This document shows positions 17,341 through 25,811 of a DNA stretch of 49,729 nt, piece by piece. Position 1 is the first letter of the stretch, and the number at the start of each line of letters is the position of its first letter. The stretch covers positions 1-49,729 of the forward strand of contig JAVXEO010000008.1 in NCBI GenBank assembly GCA_036658435.1, given 5' to 3'. The notes beneath the pieces are model-generated. The model made no database searches and was not told the origin of the DNA. It saw only the letters and a program-made list of their open reading frames with translations. The position numbers and the translations under genes were made by a program. Source of the stretch: DIGJ01 sp036658435. GTDB taxonomy: Bacteria > Bacillota > Clostridia > Lachnospirales > Lachnospiraceae.

Positions 17341-18504
17341 TTATTTTATTACACGCACCTTTAATACCCCCGGGATTGCTTCGATTTTTTCAATTGTTGC
17401 CGGAGAAACTTTGGAAACCACATCAATAACCGTATAGGCATACTCTCCACGGGATTTATTTATCAGATTTTCAATATTAACTTCTTCTGCAGAAAATACA
17501 GCGGTAAACTGCGTCAGCATATTAGGAATGTTTTTATGACAAATGGTTACACGTCCCTTGGTTGTACAAATACCGGCTTCACAGTTTGGATAATTTACAG
17601 AATTTTTAATGGATCCGGTTTCCATAAATTCCATCACTTCTTTCACTGCCATTTTTGCACAATTATCTTCGGATTCTTCCGTAGAAGCTCCCAGATGAGG
17701 AAATGCAATAACGCCTTCCATGTTTGCAGTTTTTGCATTTGGAAAATCTGTCACATATTTTGCAACTTTCCCCTCTTCCAATGCCTTTTCTATATCTTCA
17801 TCCTTTACCAGTAAATCTCTTGCATAATTAAGGATAATAACGCCTTCCTTCATCATGGCAATGGTATCTTTATTAATCATACCCTTGGTATCTTCTAATA
17901 AAGGAACGTGAACCGAAATATAATCACAGGTACGGAAAATTTCCTCATTGGATTTTACAAGTGTAACTTCTCTGGAAAGTTGCAGTGCATGGTCTACACT
18001 AAGATAAGGATCGCAGCCATATACTTCCATTCCCAACGCTTTTCCGGCATTTGCTACCAATACACCAATCGCTCCAAGACCAATGACTCCCAGTTTTTTC
18101 CCCAATGCTTCTTTTCCGGCAAATGCTTTTTTTGCCTTTTCCATGCTCTTTCCAATATTCTCATCGTCTTTATTTTGTGCAATCCATTTCATTCCACCTA
18201 CCAGATCACGGGAGGCAAGCATCAGTCCTGCTACAACCAGTTCCTTTACCCCATTTGCGTTAGCACCCGGTGTATTAAATACAACGATTCCTTTTTCTGC
18301 ACACTTATCCAATGGAATATTATTAACTCCAGCTCCGGCTCTTGCTACTGCTTTCAAATTATTGGAAAACTCCAAATCGTGCATAGCCGCACTCCGAAGT
18401 AAAACCGCATCGGCTTCCTCATATTTATCTGTAATTTCATATGTATCATTAAAAATATCCAATCCCACTTTTGCAATTGGATTTAAGCAATTTACCTTAA
18501 TCAT
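17341..18504 (-). CDS. serA: D-3-phosphoglycerate dehydrogenase
   Basis: First step of serine synthesis: 3-phosphoglycerate + NAD+ to 3-phosphohydroxypyruvate. It is a 387-residue short-type enzyme. It has an NAD-binding GVIGLGAIGVLVANAGKALG, the substrate/catalytic region VILNYARDLLVKDEDI, the catalytic His in FPHLGASTEESEDN, and a C-terminal ACT domain (about 310-387). The start is taken at ATG 18504 because GGGAGG lies 7 bases upstream and the protein begins IKVNCLNPIAK; a TTG 57 bases earlier in frame adds a non-homologous basic stretch. It lies 37 bp after serC, last in the T-box operon. Confidence 0.96.
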   Translation of the reverse strand: MIKVNCLNPIAKVGLDIFNDTYEITDKYEEADAVLLRSAAMHDLEFSNNLKAVARAGAGVNNIPLDKCAEKGIVVFNTPGANANGVKELVVAGLMLASRDLVGGMKWIAQNKDDENIGKSMEKAKKAFAGKEALGKKLGVIGLGAIGVLVANAGKALGMEVYGCDPYLSVDHALQLSREVTLVKSNEEIFRTCDYISVHVPLLEDTKGMINKDTIAMMKEGVIILNYARDLLVKDEDIEKALEEGKVAKYVTDFPNAKTANMEGVIAFPHLGASTEESEDNCAKMAVKEVMEFMETGSIKNSVNYPNCEAGICTTKGRVTICHKNIPNMLTQFTAVFSAEEVNIENLINKSRGEYAYTVIDVVSKVSPATIEKIEAIPGVLKVRVIK

Positions 18505-18541
18505 AATTTCCTCCCTGTTGATTCTTCCTTGATTTTTATGT

Positions 18542-19624
18542 TTACATATTTTCCTCTTCAAACTTTTTCATAAATTCCACCAAATCAATAACTCCCTGCT
18601 TTGGCATGGCATTATAGATGCTGGCACGCATACCACCTACGCTTCGATGTCCTTTTAAATTTTCAAAACCGGCCGCTTTTGCTGTTTTTACGAATTTAGC
18701 ATCCAGTTCTTCCTTTCCCGTTACAAAAGGAACGTTCATTAAGGAACGATCTTCTTTCACTACAGTTCCGCTAAACATCTTACTTTCATCTAAGAAATCG
18801 TATAAAAGTTTCGCCTTTTCTTCATTCTTTTGTTTCATAACTTCCAAACCACCCATATTTTTCAGCCATTTGAATACTTTTCCACAAATATAGATTCCAT
18901 AAGCTGGTGGTGTATTGTATAAGGACTCTGCATCCGCATGTGTTTTATATTTTAACATAGTTGGGGTTCCTGCTAAAGTGTCTTCTGTAATCAGGTCTTC
19001 ACGAATAATTACAATGACCATACCTGCAGGTCCAATGTTCTTTTGAACTCCACCATATATAATTCCATATTTGCTTACATCCACTGGTTCTGATAAGAAG
19101 CAGGAAGAAACATCGGCTACTAAAGTTTTACCCTTTGTATTAGGCAGCGTTTTAAATTTTGTACCATAAATGGTATTGTTTTCGCAAATATAAACGTAGT
19201 CCGCATCTTCACTGATTGGAAGATCCGAGCAGTCCGGAATATAAGAAAATGTTTTATCCCCTGAAGAGGCAATTGCATTTGCTTTTCCATAAATACAAGC
19301 TTCCTGGTATGCTTTCTTTGCCCACTGACCCGTAATAATATAGTCAGCCACTCCGTTTTTCATTAGGTTCATTGGAATCATAGCAAACTGTTGAGAGGCA
19401 CCTCCCTGTAAAAATAAAACCTTGTAATTATCCGGAATGTTCATTAATTCACGCAAATCATTCTCTGCATCATGAATAATTTCTTCAAACATTTTGGAAC
19501 GGTGGCTCATCTCCATTACGGACATTCCACATCCTTTGTAATCCAGCATTTCTGATGCTGCTTCTTTTAACACTTCCTCCGGTAATACGGCAGGTCCTGC
19601 TGAAAAATTGTACACTCTTCCCAT
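18542..19624 (-). CDS. serC: phosphoserine aminotransferase
   Basis: A PLP enzyme converting 3-phosphohydroxypyruvate + glutamate to phosphoserine + 2-oxoglutarate. It has the full 360-residue length, the N-terminal YNFSAGPAVLPEEVL and the PLP lysine in YGGVQKNIGPAGM. The C-terminal LKGHRSVGGMRASIYNAMP binds phosphate. AAGGAGG lies 8 bases before the ATG. It is 29 bp downstream of ilvB and upstream of serA, so serine synthesis is transcribed with branched-chain synthesis. No serB is seen in the window. Confidence 0.97.
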   Translation of the reverse strand: MGRVYNFSAGPAVLPEEVLKEAASEMLDYKGCGMSVMEMSHRSKMFEEIIHDAENDLRELMNIPDNYKVLFLQGGASQQFAMIPMNLMKNGVADYIITGQWAKKAYQEACIYGKANAIASSGDKTFSYIPDCSDLPISEDADYVYICENNTIYGTKFKTLPNTKGKTLVADVSSCFLSEPVDVSKYGIIYGGVQKNIGPAGMVIVIIREDLITEDTLAGTPTMLKYKTHADAESLYNTPPAYGIYICGKVFKWLKNMGGLEVMKQKNEEKAKLLYDFLDESKMFSGTVVKEDRSLMNVPFVTGKEELDAKFVKTAKAAGFENLKGHRSVGGMRASIYNAMPKQGVIDLVEFMKKFEEENM

Positions 19625-19653
19625 TTTTAAATCCTCCTTAAATTTTAGTTCTT

Positions 19654-21342
19654 TTATTTATCTTGTTGATTTAATAAATCCTCTTCATTGAAAGCCTCTT
19701 CTATTGCTGCTCCGGGAGCAACCATAGGAAATACCTTATCATCACAATCTACAATGCAGTCAATCACAACCGGACCATTCTGCTCCATTGCTTTTTCAAA
19801 AACTCCGGCAAATTCTTCTTTTTTCGAAACACGATAACCAACGGCACCCAGTGCCTCTGCTAATTTTACAAAATCCACTTTATCATTCAATACCGTCTGG
19901 GAATATCGTTGTCCATAGAACAAATTCTGCCACTGCCTTACCATTCCAAGCACATGATTATTTATTACTACTTGTATAATGGGAATGTGATATCTTGCAG
20001 CCGTAGCAATTTCATTCATATTCATACGGAAGCATCCATCTCCTGCAATATTAACTATCTGTTTATCCGGTCTTCCAAGCTGGGCACCTAGGGAAGCACC
20101 CAGGCCATATCCCATAGTTCCAAGTCCCCCCGAGGTAATAAACGTCCTTGGAGCCTTATATTTAAAAAACTGTGCTGCCCACATCTGATGCTGCCCAACT
20201 TCTGTTGTTATAACCGCTTCTCCTTTTGTAAGATTATAAATGGATTCTACAATAAATGGTCCATTTAAAGTTTCCGGGTTATACACCAGTGGATTCTTCT
20301 CTTTTTTTTCTTCTACCGTCTTAAGCCAGTCTGCATGGTTTTGTTTATCCAGTTTTTTATTCAATTCTTTCAGAACTTCTTTTATATCTCCGATAATATG
20401 ATGTGATACCACAATATTTTTGTTTACTTCGGCTGGATCTACATCAATTTGCAGAATTTTTGCATTTTTAGCAAATTTCTTTGTATTTCCGGTTACACGG
20501 TCGCTGAATCTTGCCCCTATGGTTACTAATACATCACATTCCGTTACACTTAAGTTTGCCGTCTTGGTTCCATGCATTCCAAGCATTCCCATATAGTATG
20601 GATGTTCTCCGTTAAAAGCTCCTTTTCCCATTAAGGAATCGGTAACCGGTGCATCCAATTTTGTAACAAATTCCAGCAATTCTTCTTTCGCTTCTGAAAT
20701 AACAGCACCCCCGCCTACAAAAATAACCGGTTTCTTTGCTTTCTTCAAAAGCTTGATTGCTCTTTCCACATCTTCTTCCGTTATGGTGTCTTTGATTCTT
20801 TCCACTACTTGTGGTTCTTCTTTTGTGTATTCCGTTTTGTTTGCCGTAACATCTTTTGTAATATCAATTAAAACCGGTCCCGGTCTTCCTGTTTTTGCAA
20901 TTACAAACGCTCTTCGTATGGTATCTGCAAGCTTTCCAATATCCTTTACTATATAGTTATGCTTTGTAATGGGCATTGTAACACCTGCAATATCAATTTC
21001 CTGAAAACTATCTTTACCAAGCAATGGGGTCGCTACATTACAAGTAATGGCAACCATAGGTACAGAATCCATGTATGCCGTAGCAATTCCGGTAATTAAG
21101 TTGGTGGCTCCCGGTCCGCTTGTTGCCAGGCAGACCCCTACCTTTCCGGTTGCTCTTGCATATCCATCTGCGGCATGGGCAGCCCCCTGTTCATGTGATG
21201 TTAAAATATGTGTTATCTCTTTTTGATGGTTGTAGATTTCGTCATATATATTTAAAATAGTGCCGCCCGGATAACCAAAAATAATGTCTACACCCTGTTC
21301 CTTTAAGCATTCTATTACAATCTGTGATCCTGTTAATTGCAT
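19654..21342 (-). CDS. ilvB: acetolactate synthase, large (catalytic) subunit
   Basis: A TPP/FAD enzyme condensing pyruvate with pyruvate or 2-oxobutyrate at the start of valine/leucine and isoleucine synthesis. Over its 562 residues it carries the catalytic Glu in LTSHEQGAAHAADGYARATG, the FAD region GMLGMHGTKTANL and the TPP motif GDGCFRMNMNEIATAARY with VVINNHVLGMVRQWQ. No regulatory small subunit (ilvN/ilvH) is adjacent, so feedback control must come from elsewhere or is absent. It lies 15 bp after ilvD, with GAGGTGG before the ATG. Confidence 0.97.
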   Translation of the reverse strand: MQLTGSQIVIECLKEQGVDIIFGYPGGTILNIYDEIYNHQKEITHILTSHEQGAAHAADGYARATGKVGVCLATSGPGATNLITGIATAYMDSVPMVAITCNVATPLLGKDSFQEIDIAGVTMPITKHNYIVKDIGKLADTIRRAFVIAKTGRPGPVLIDITKDVTANKTEYTKEEPQVVERIKDTITEEDVERAIKLLKKAKKPVIFVGGGAVISEAKEELLEFVTKLDAPVTDSLMGKGAFNGEHPYYMGMLGMHGTKTANLSVTECDVLVTIGARFSDRVTGNTKKFAKNAKILQIDVDPAEVNKNIVVSHHIIGDIKEVLKELNKKLDKQNHADWLKTVEEKKEKNPLVYNPETLNGPFIVESIYNLTKGEAVITTEVGQHQMWAAQFFKYKAPRTFITSGGLGTMGYGLGASLGAQLGRPDKQIVNIAGDGCFRMNMNEIATAARYHIPIIQVVINNHVLGMVRQWQNLFYGQRYSQTVLNDKVDFVKLAEALGAVGYRVSKKEEFAGVFEKAMEQNGPVVIDCIVDCDDKVFPMVAPGAAIEEAFNEEDLLNQQDK

Positions 21343-21357
21343 TAATCCACCTCTTCC

Positions 21358-23019
21358 CTAATTTTCCAAAATTGCTCCACGGTTTGCTGACGTTACCATA
21401 TTTGCATATCTTGCCAGATAACCGGTTGTTATCTTTGGTTCTCTTGGCTTCCATTTTGCTTTTCTCTTTGCCATTTCTTCTTCTGTAATACGTACATTTA
21501 ATGAATTTTCCGGAATATTAATGGAAATTATGTCGCCTTCTTCTACAAAAGCAATGGGACCTCCTAGAGCGGCCTCCGGTGATACATGACCGATGGAAGC
21601 TCCTCTGGATGCTCCGGAAAACCGTCCATCCGTAATCAGTGCAACGCTAGAACCAAGTCCCATGCCTGCAATCGCTGAAGTTGGGTTTAACATTTCCCGC
21701 ATTCCCGGTCCGCCCTTAGGGCCTTCATAGCGAATGACAACCACATCCCCTGCCTGTATTTTTCCACCTTTTATAGCTGCAATTGCATCCTCTTCACAGT
21801 CAAATACTCTTGCCGGTCCTTCATGAACCATCATTTCAGGTGCAACCGCAGATCTCTTTACAACACCGGAATCCGGTGCTAAGTTTCCTTTCAGCACGGC
21901 AATTCCACCGGTCTCACTGTATGGGTTTTCAATTGGCCGTATCACTTCTTTATCTTTGTTTATGCAGTCTTTGATATTTTCTCCAACCGTCTTTCCTGTT
22001 ACCGTTATTAAATCCGTATACAGCAGTCCTTTTTTACTGAGTTCATTCATAACCCCGTAGACACCGCCCGCTTCGTTCAAATCTTCCATATAAGTGTGGC
22101 CTGCCGGTGCCAGATGGCAAAGATTTGGTGTCTTTGCACTGATTTCATTTGCAATATCTACATTTAATTCCACTCCGGCTTCATGTGCAATTGCAGGAAG
22201 GTGGAGCATACTATTGGTAGAGCAGCCTAACGCCATATCCACCGTTAGTGCATTTCGAAAGGCCCGATCGGTCATAATGTCTCTTGGGCAAATATTTTTT
22301 TCAAGCATTTCCATAACTTTCATTCCTGCATGTTTCGCAAGCTTAATTCTCTCCGAATACACCGCCGGAATGGTTCCATTTCCTTTTAGTCCCATTCCCA
22401 AAGCTTCTGTCAGGCAATTCATAGAGTTTGCCGTGTACATTCCGGAACAGGAGCCACAAGTAGGACATGCCTTATTTTCAAATTCCAAAACATCCTCTTC
22501 ACTCATATTTCCCGCCGTATAGGCACCCACCGCTTCAAACATACTGGAAAGACTGGTTTTGCTTCCTTTTACATGACCTGCAAGCATGGGGCCTCCTGAA
22601 ATAAATACCGTAGGAACATTAACTCTTGCCGCTGCCATTAATAGTCCGGGAACATTTTTATCACAGTTTGGAACCATGACCAGAGCATCAAAAGCATGTG
22701 CCATTGCCATACATTCCGTAGAATCTGCAATCAGGTCACGGGTTACTAAAGAATATTTCATTCCTATGTGTCCCATGGCGATTCCATCGCATACGGCAAT
22801 TGCCGGAAATACAATGGGGGTTCCTCCCGCCATCGCGACTCCCATTTTAACAGCCTCTACAATTTTATCTAAGTTCATATGTCCCGGAACAATTTCATTA
22901 TAGGAACTAACAATACCCACTAATGGTCTCTCCATTTCTTCTTTTGTGAGTCCAAGAGCATTAAATAAAGAGCGGTGTGGTGCCTGCTGCATTCCTTTTG
23001 TTACCGAATCGCTTCTCAT
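21358..23019 (-). CDS. ilvD: dihydroxy-acid dehydratase
   Basis: An Fe-S enzyme dehydrating 2,3-dihydroxy-3-methylbutanoate or -pentanoate to the 2-oxo acid. It has a normal length of 553 residues, cluster ligands in NCDKNVPGLLMAA and CPTCGSCSGMYTANSMNCLTE, and the conserved GCSTNSMLHLPAIAHEAG and GRFSGASRGASIGHVSPEA segments. GAGGATG lies before the ATG; the gene is 60 bp after leuB. It serves valine, isoleucine and, through oxoisovalerate, leucine. Confidence 0.97.
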   Translation of the reverse strand: MRSDSVTKGMQQAPHRSLFNALGLTKEEMERPLVGIVSSYNEIVPGHMNLDKIVEAVKMGVAMAGGTPIVFPAIAVCDGIAMGHIGMKYSLVTRDLIADSTECMAMAHAFDALVMVPNCDKNVPGLLMAAARVNVPTVFISGGPMLAGHVKGSKTSLSSMFEAVGAYTAGNMSEEDVLEFENKACPTCGSCSGMYTANSMNCLTEALGMGLKGNGTIPAVYSERIKLAKHAGMKVMEMLEKNICPRDIMTDRAFRNALTVDMALGCSTNSMLHLPAIAHEAGVELNVDIANEISAKTPNLCHLAPAGHTYMEDLNEAGGVYGVMNELSKKGLLYTDLITVTGKTVGENIKDCINKDKEVIRPIENPYSETGGIAVLKGNLAPDSGVVKRSAVAPEMMVHEGPARVFDCEEDAIAAIKGGKIQAGDVVVIRYEGPKGGPGMREMLNPTSAIAGMGLGSSVALITDGRFSGASRGASIGHVSPEAALGGPIAFVEEGDIISINIPENSLNVRITEEEMAKRKAKWKPREPKITTGYLARYANMVTSANRGAILEN

Positions 23020-23079
23020 AATTTCATCCTCGCTTTCTTTTTTGTCTTTTTCTATTCTTTTTATCCTATTTTACCTCTA

Positions 23080-24162
23080 TTATATTTTTTCACAAATTCG
23101 ATCTCCCATTTGGCTGCATCCCACCTGGATACATCCTTCTGCCATAATATCTATCGTTCTGAATTTTTCTTTTAGCACCTGTTTTACTGCCATTTCCACT
23201 GCATCTGCCTCTTTATCCAGGTCAAAAGAATAGCGAAGCATCATAGCGGCGGAAAGTATGGTAGCAATGGGGTTGGCAATTCCCTTCCCGGCAATATCCG
23301 GTGCTGAACCACCGCTTGGTTCATACATTCCAAACTTAGAATCGTTTAAGCTTGCAGACGCCAGCATCCCAATGGATCCGGTTATCATGCTTGCCTCATC
23401 CGATAGAATATCTCCAAACATATTTTCCGTAAGAATCACATCAAACTGTTTTGGATCCTTTACCAACTGCATGGCACAATTATCAACCAGCATATGTTCC
23501 AGGGTAACTTCCGGATAATCTTTTGCTACTTCTTCCACAATTTTTCTCCATAAACGAGAAGAATCCAAGACATTTGCTTTGTCTACACTGGTTACTTTTT
23601 TTCTGCGTTTCATGGCAATAGAAAATCCTCGTATTGCAATTCGTCGTATCTCCTCTTCATTGTAGGTAAGAGAATCCGTGGCTGTCACAATTCCATTTAT
23701 TTCTTCCGTTTTTCTATTTCCAAAGTAGAGTCCTCCCGTTAATTCACGCATAATCATCAGATCAAACCCACTGCTAATAATTTCATCCTTCAAAGGACAG
23801 GCTTGTTTTAGTTCTTCATATAAATAAGCCGGTCTTAAATTGGCAAATAAGTTCAGTTCTTTTCTAATTTTTAAAAGTCCTGCCTCCGGTCTTAAATTTG
23901 GTTCCAACTGGTACCAGGGGGATGTGCTTGTGTTACCACCAATCGATCCTAAAAGCACCCCGTCGCTTCTCTTGGCGGCTTCTATGGTTTCCTGTGTAAG
24001 GGGCACTCCATTTTTATCAATGGAGGCACCTCCCATAAGTAATTGTGTATAAGTAAAGGTATGATTGAATTTTTCTGCTACTCTTTCTAAAACCTTCTGG
24101 GCCTCTGTAACCACTTCCGGTCCTATCCCATCCCCCTTAATAACTGCAATATTAAAATTCAT
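23080..24162 (-). CDS. leuB: 3-isopropylmalate dehydrogenase
   Basis: An NAD+-dependent oxidative decarboxylase of leucine synthesis, 360 residues. It has the N-terminal IKGDGIGPEVVTEAQKVLE, the substrate loop LMIMRELTGGLYFG, the catalytic Lys/Asp region TSVDKANVLDSSRLWR, NMFGDILSDEASMITGSIGML, and the NAD-binding EPSGGSAPDIAGKGIANP. It is the first gene after the T-box. GGAGAT lies 8 bases before the ATG. Its partners leuC and leuD are 1.6 kb away, divergently oriented under a LysR-type regulator, so the pathway is split between two controls here. leuA is not in the window. Confidence 0.97.
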   Translation of the reverse strand: MNFNIAVIKGDGIGPEVVTEAQKVLERVAEKFNHTFTYTQLLMGGASIDKNGVPLTQETIEAAKRSDGVLLGSIGGNTSTSPWYQLEPNLRPEAGLLKIRKELNLFANLRPAYLYEELKQACPLKDEIISSGFDLMIMRELTGGLYFGNRKTEEINGIVTATDSLTYNEEEIRRIAIRGFSIAMKRRKKVTSVDKANVLDSSRLWRKIVEEVAKDYPEVTLEHMLVDNCAMQLVKDPKQFDVILTENMFGDILSDEASMITGSIGMLASASLNDSKFGMYEPSGGSAPDIAGKGIANPIATILSAAMMLRYSFDLDKEADAVEMAVKQVLKEKFRTIDIMAEGCIQVGCSQMGDRICEKI

Positions 24163-24191
24163 ACTTGTATCTCCTTTCCTTTTTCATTCTT

Positions 24192-24364
24192 CCGCCGTGC
24201 TGCGGGCTCTTCCAAGACTCATTGCTATGGCAAGATAAAGAGTCTGCTTTGCAGACTCTCGCGCCAAAGCATGTTCACTTCAGTGACCATATTCCTTAGC
24301 GCAGCGTGCGCACCCAAAGCGGAGCGTTTTTTTGTAATAGGAGTACTTTCCTATTACAAAAAAA
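24192..24364. repeat. GC-rich array of adjacent hairpins in the leuB leader, possible dispersed repeat
   Basis: Five hairpins stand in a row in sequence visibly richer in G+C than the neighbourhood. They are CCGC/GCGG (24192-24205), a perfect 9-bp stem with a 3-base loop (24239-24259), TCACT/AGTGA (24275-24286), GCGCA/TGCGC (24299-24311) and a perfect 15-bp pair (24327-24341 with 24350-24364). No coding frame is evident. The last pair shares the A/T run of the T-box terminator. The whole lies inside the transcribed leader between T-box and leuB. Confidence 0.7.
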
Positions 24365-24616
24365 AGCGCCCTAAGCTTTTAAAGCTTAGGGCGAATATAT
24401 CCGCGGTACCACCTAAATTCAGAGAACTTCTCTGCCCTCACCTTCCTTGTAACGTAGGAATTACGTTGAAGTCTACTTAAAATTTCTTTTGTTCTACTTC
24501 AAAGCTCAAAGGTTACTTTCCATATATTTTTCCTAAAGATTTTCACCAGCCATCTTTTCTCTGTGCGGTCTGCTATATGTACTACTCCTTGTCATTGCTC
24601 TTCTTTTTTTTTATTA
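24358..24616 (-). promoter_or_regulatory. T-box leader upstream of leuB, best fit tRNA-Val
   Basis: Minus-strand leader RNA with the T-box sequence AGGTGGTACCGCG (24402-24414). It is followed by a 13-bp terminator stem (24367-24379 with 24381-24393) and eight Ts (24358-24365). Stem I has AGTA (5' side) facing GAA, flanked by a perfect CATATA/TATATG helix. The specifier loop reads GAAAGTAA: GUA (Val, 24514-24516) if aligned from the lower helix, AGU (Ser) if aligned from the GAA. The T-box variable base is U (UGGU), which pairs with discriminator A, as in tRNA-Val; bacterial tRNA-Ser usually has G73. Uncharged tRNA would permit expression of leuB-ilvD-ilvB-serC-serA. Confidence 0.92.
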
Positions 24617-24622
24617 TTACTT

Positions 24623-24651
24623 AGTATAATCATAATGATTTCCACTGTCAA
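24623..24651 (-). promoter_or_regulatory. promoter of the T-box operon
   Basis: TTGACA (24646-24651), 17 bases, TATACT (24623-24628) on the minus strand. The predicted start near 24616 precedes stem I of the T-box. The lysR stop lies 75 bases upstream, so the operon is independent of lysR. Confidence 0.9.
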
Positions 24652-24725
24652 GTATTAAATTTTTTTATTTTAACGTATTCAAGTGAAAACGTGATGAATT
24701 GCAAGGATAACCTATGAAAGTTTTT

Positions 24726-25604
24726 TTATTCGGTATCATTTATAAAATTTATGAATTTATCCATCGCTTCTGTTTTAATTTTCTTTTTCGAATAAATAAA
24801 TCCTATCTTTCTTTTTTTGATACTTGGTGAAACCTTTACTATGGCAAACACTCCTCTTTGTATATCCGCTTCTACAAATTCTTTTATTACACAGGCAATT
24901 CCCAAACCTACTTTAGCAAATTCAATTAACAAATCCATACTTCCCACGGATAAAATTTGTTTTGGCATAATTTCATACGTTTTAAAGTATTCCTCTATAT
25001 AATGGCGTGAAATATTCTGTTCATCTAATAGCAGAAAGTTGGCCGTTTCAAAAATATTGGAATCTCCCAATTTTTTTAGATATTTTGGCTCCGCTATAAG
25101 TACATCCTGAATTTCTTTCACAAAATGAAATTCCAGATTTTTTCCATATGCATATTTTCCAATTAATCCAATATCAATTTTGTCTTCTTCCAACAGTTTT
25201 ACCGTGTGGAGAGTGGATTGACAGGTTATGCTTATTTTGATATGCGGATATTTTTTTATAAATGCTTTTAGGTAAGGCATCAATATATATTTGCAAAGCG
25301 TGGTGCTTGCTCCAATTCGAATCTGTCCCATTTCTAAATTCTGTATTTTTCGAAGGTTCTCTTCTCCTTCTTCCAGGGTTTCAAATGCTTTTTTTGTATG
25401 TTCGTATAGAATCTTTCCTTCTTCTGTAAGAACCACTCCTCTTGAGCTTCGAAAAAACAGCAGAACCCCCAGACTTTCCTCTAGTTTTCCAATGGCTTTA
25501 CTGATTGCCGGCTGGCTGATATATAATTCTTTTGCTGCATAAGAAATATTCCCTTTTTGTGCAACGACGTAAAAAATACGATACGCTGATAACGTTCCTT
25601 CCAT
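24726..25604 (-). CDS. LysR-family transcriptional regulator, probably of leuCD
   Basis: A 292-residue LTTR with a winged helix at 1-60 (FYVVAQKGNISYAAKELYISQPAISKAI in two conserved parts, with LEESLGVLLFFRSSRGVVLT). A periplasmic-binding-like effector domain follows from about 90. It is divergent from leuC with a 207-bp gap. A perfect palindrome ATAACT-TTT-AGTTAT sits in that gap about 75 bases before the likely leuC start of transcription, where LTTRs normally bind. It probably regulates leuCD and itself in response to a leucine-pathway intermediate; the inducer is not deducible. No clear terminator follows the gene. Confidence 0.92.
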   Translation of the reverse strand: MEGTLSAYRIFYVVAQKGNISYAAKELYISQPAISKAIGKLEESLGVLLFFRSSRGVVLTEEGKILYEHTKKAFETLEEGEENLRKIQNLEMGQIRIGASTTLCKYILMPYLKAFIKKYPHIKISITCQSTLHTVKLLEEDKIDIGLIGKYAYGKNLEFHFVKEIQDVLIAEPKYLKKLGDSNIFETANFLLLDEQNISRHYIEEYFKTYEIMPKQILSVGSMDLLIEFAKVGLGIACVIKEFVEADIQRGVFAIVKVSPSIKKRKIGFIYSKKKIKTEAMDKFINFINDTE

Positions 25605-25702
25605 CTTCTGATCTTCCCATCCATTTAAGCCTAAAAAAGTTATGAATCTACGATATTATAACCTACTATGTATTATATTTCAATAGATTACAAAAGAATA
25701 TC

Positions 25703-25717
25703 ATAACTTTTAGTTAT
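25703..25717. promoter_or_regulatory. palindromic candidate LysR operator between lysR and leuC
   Basis: ATAACT-TTT-AGTTAT is a perfect 6-bp-arm palindrome. A TATAAA -10 at 25772-25777 has no good -35 (as in activator-dependent promoters), and its start near 25784 places the palindrome centre at about -74. A looser GTTAT...ATAAC pair lies closer to lysR. Confidence 0.6.
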
Positions 25718-25811
25718 AGTAAATATACTCATTATGTATTTTACTCATGTCTTCTTTTGTGATACCATACTTATAAATTAGGTAACCACATCATAAAAGG
25801 AGAATAACATT

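Noticed and set aside
18505..18561. N-terminal extension of serA
   Set aside because: The basic extension starts at a weak codon, has no homology, and contains the real Shine-Dalgarno of the ATG at 18504.
22094..22522. Long plus-strand frame within ilvD, and similar ones opposite other genes
   Set aside because: They are antisense shadows of well-conserved genes without homology or ribosome sites.
24515..24517. AGU serine specifier in the T-box
   Set aside because: The T-box UGGU pairs with discriminator A, whereas bacterial tRNA-Ser has G; kept only as an alternative.
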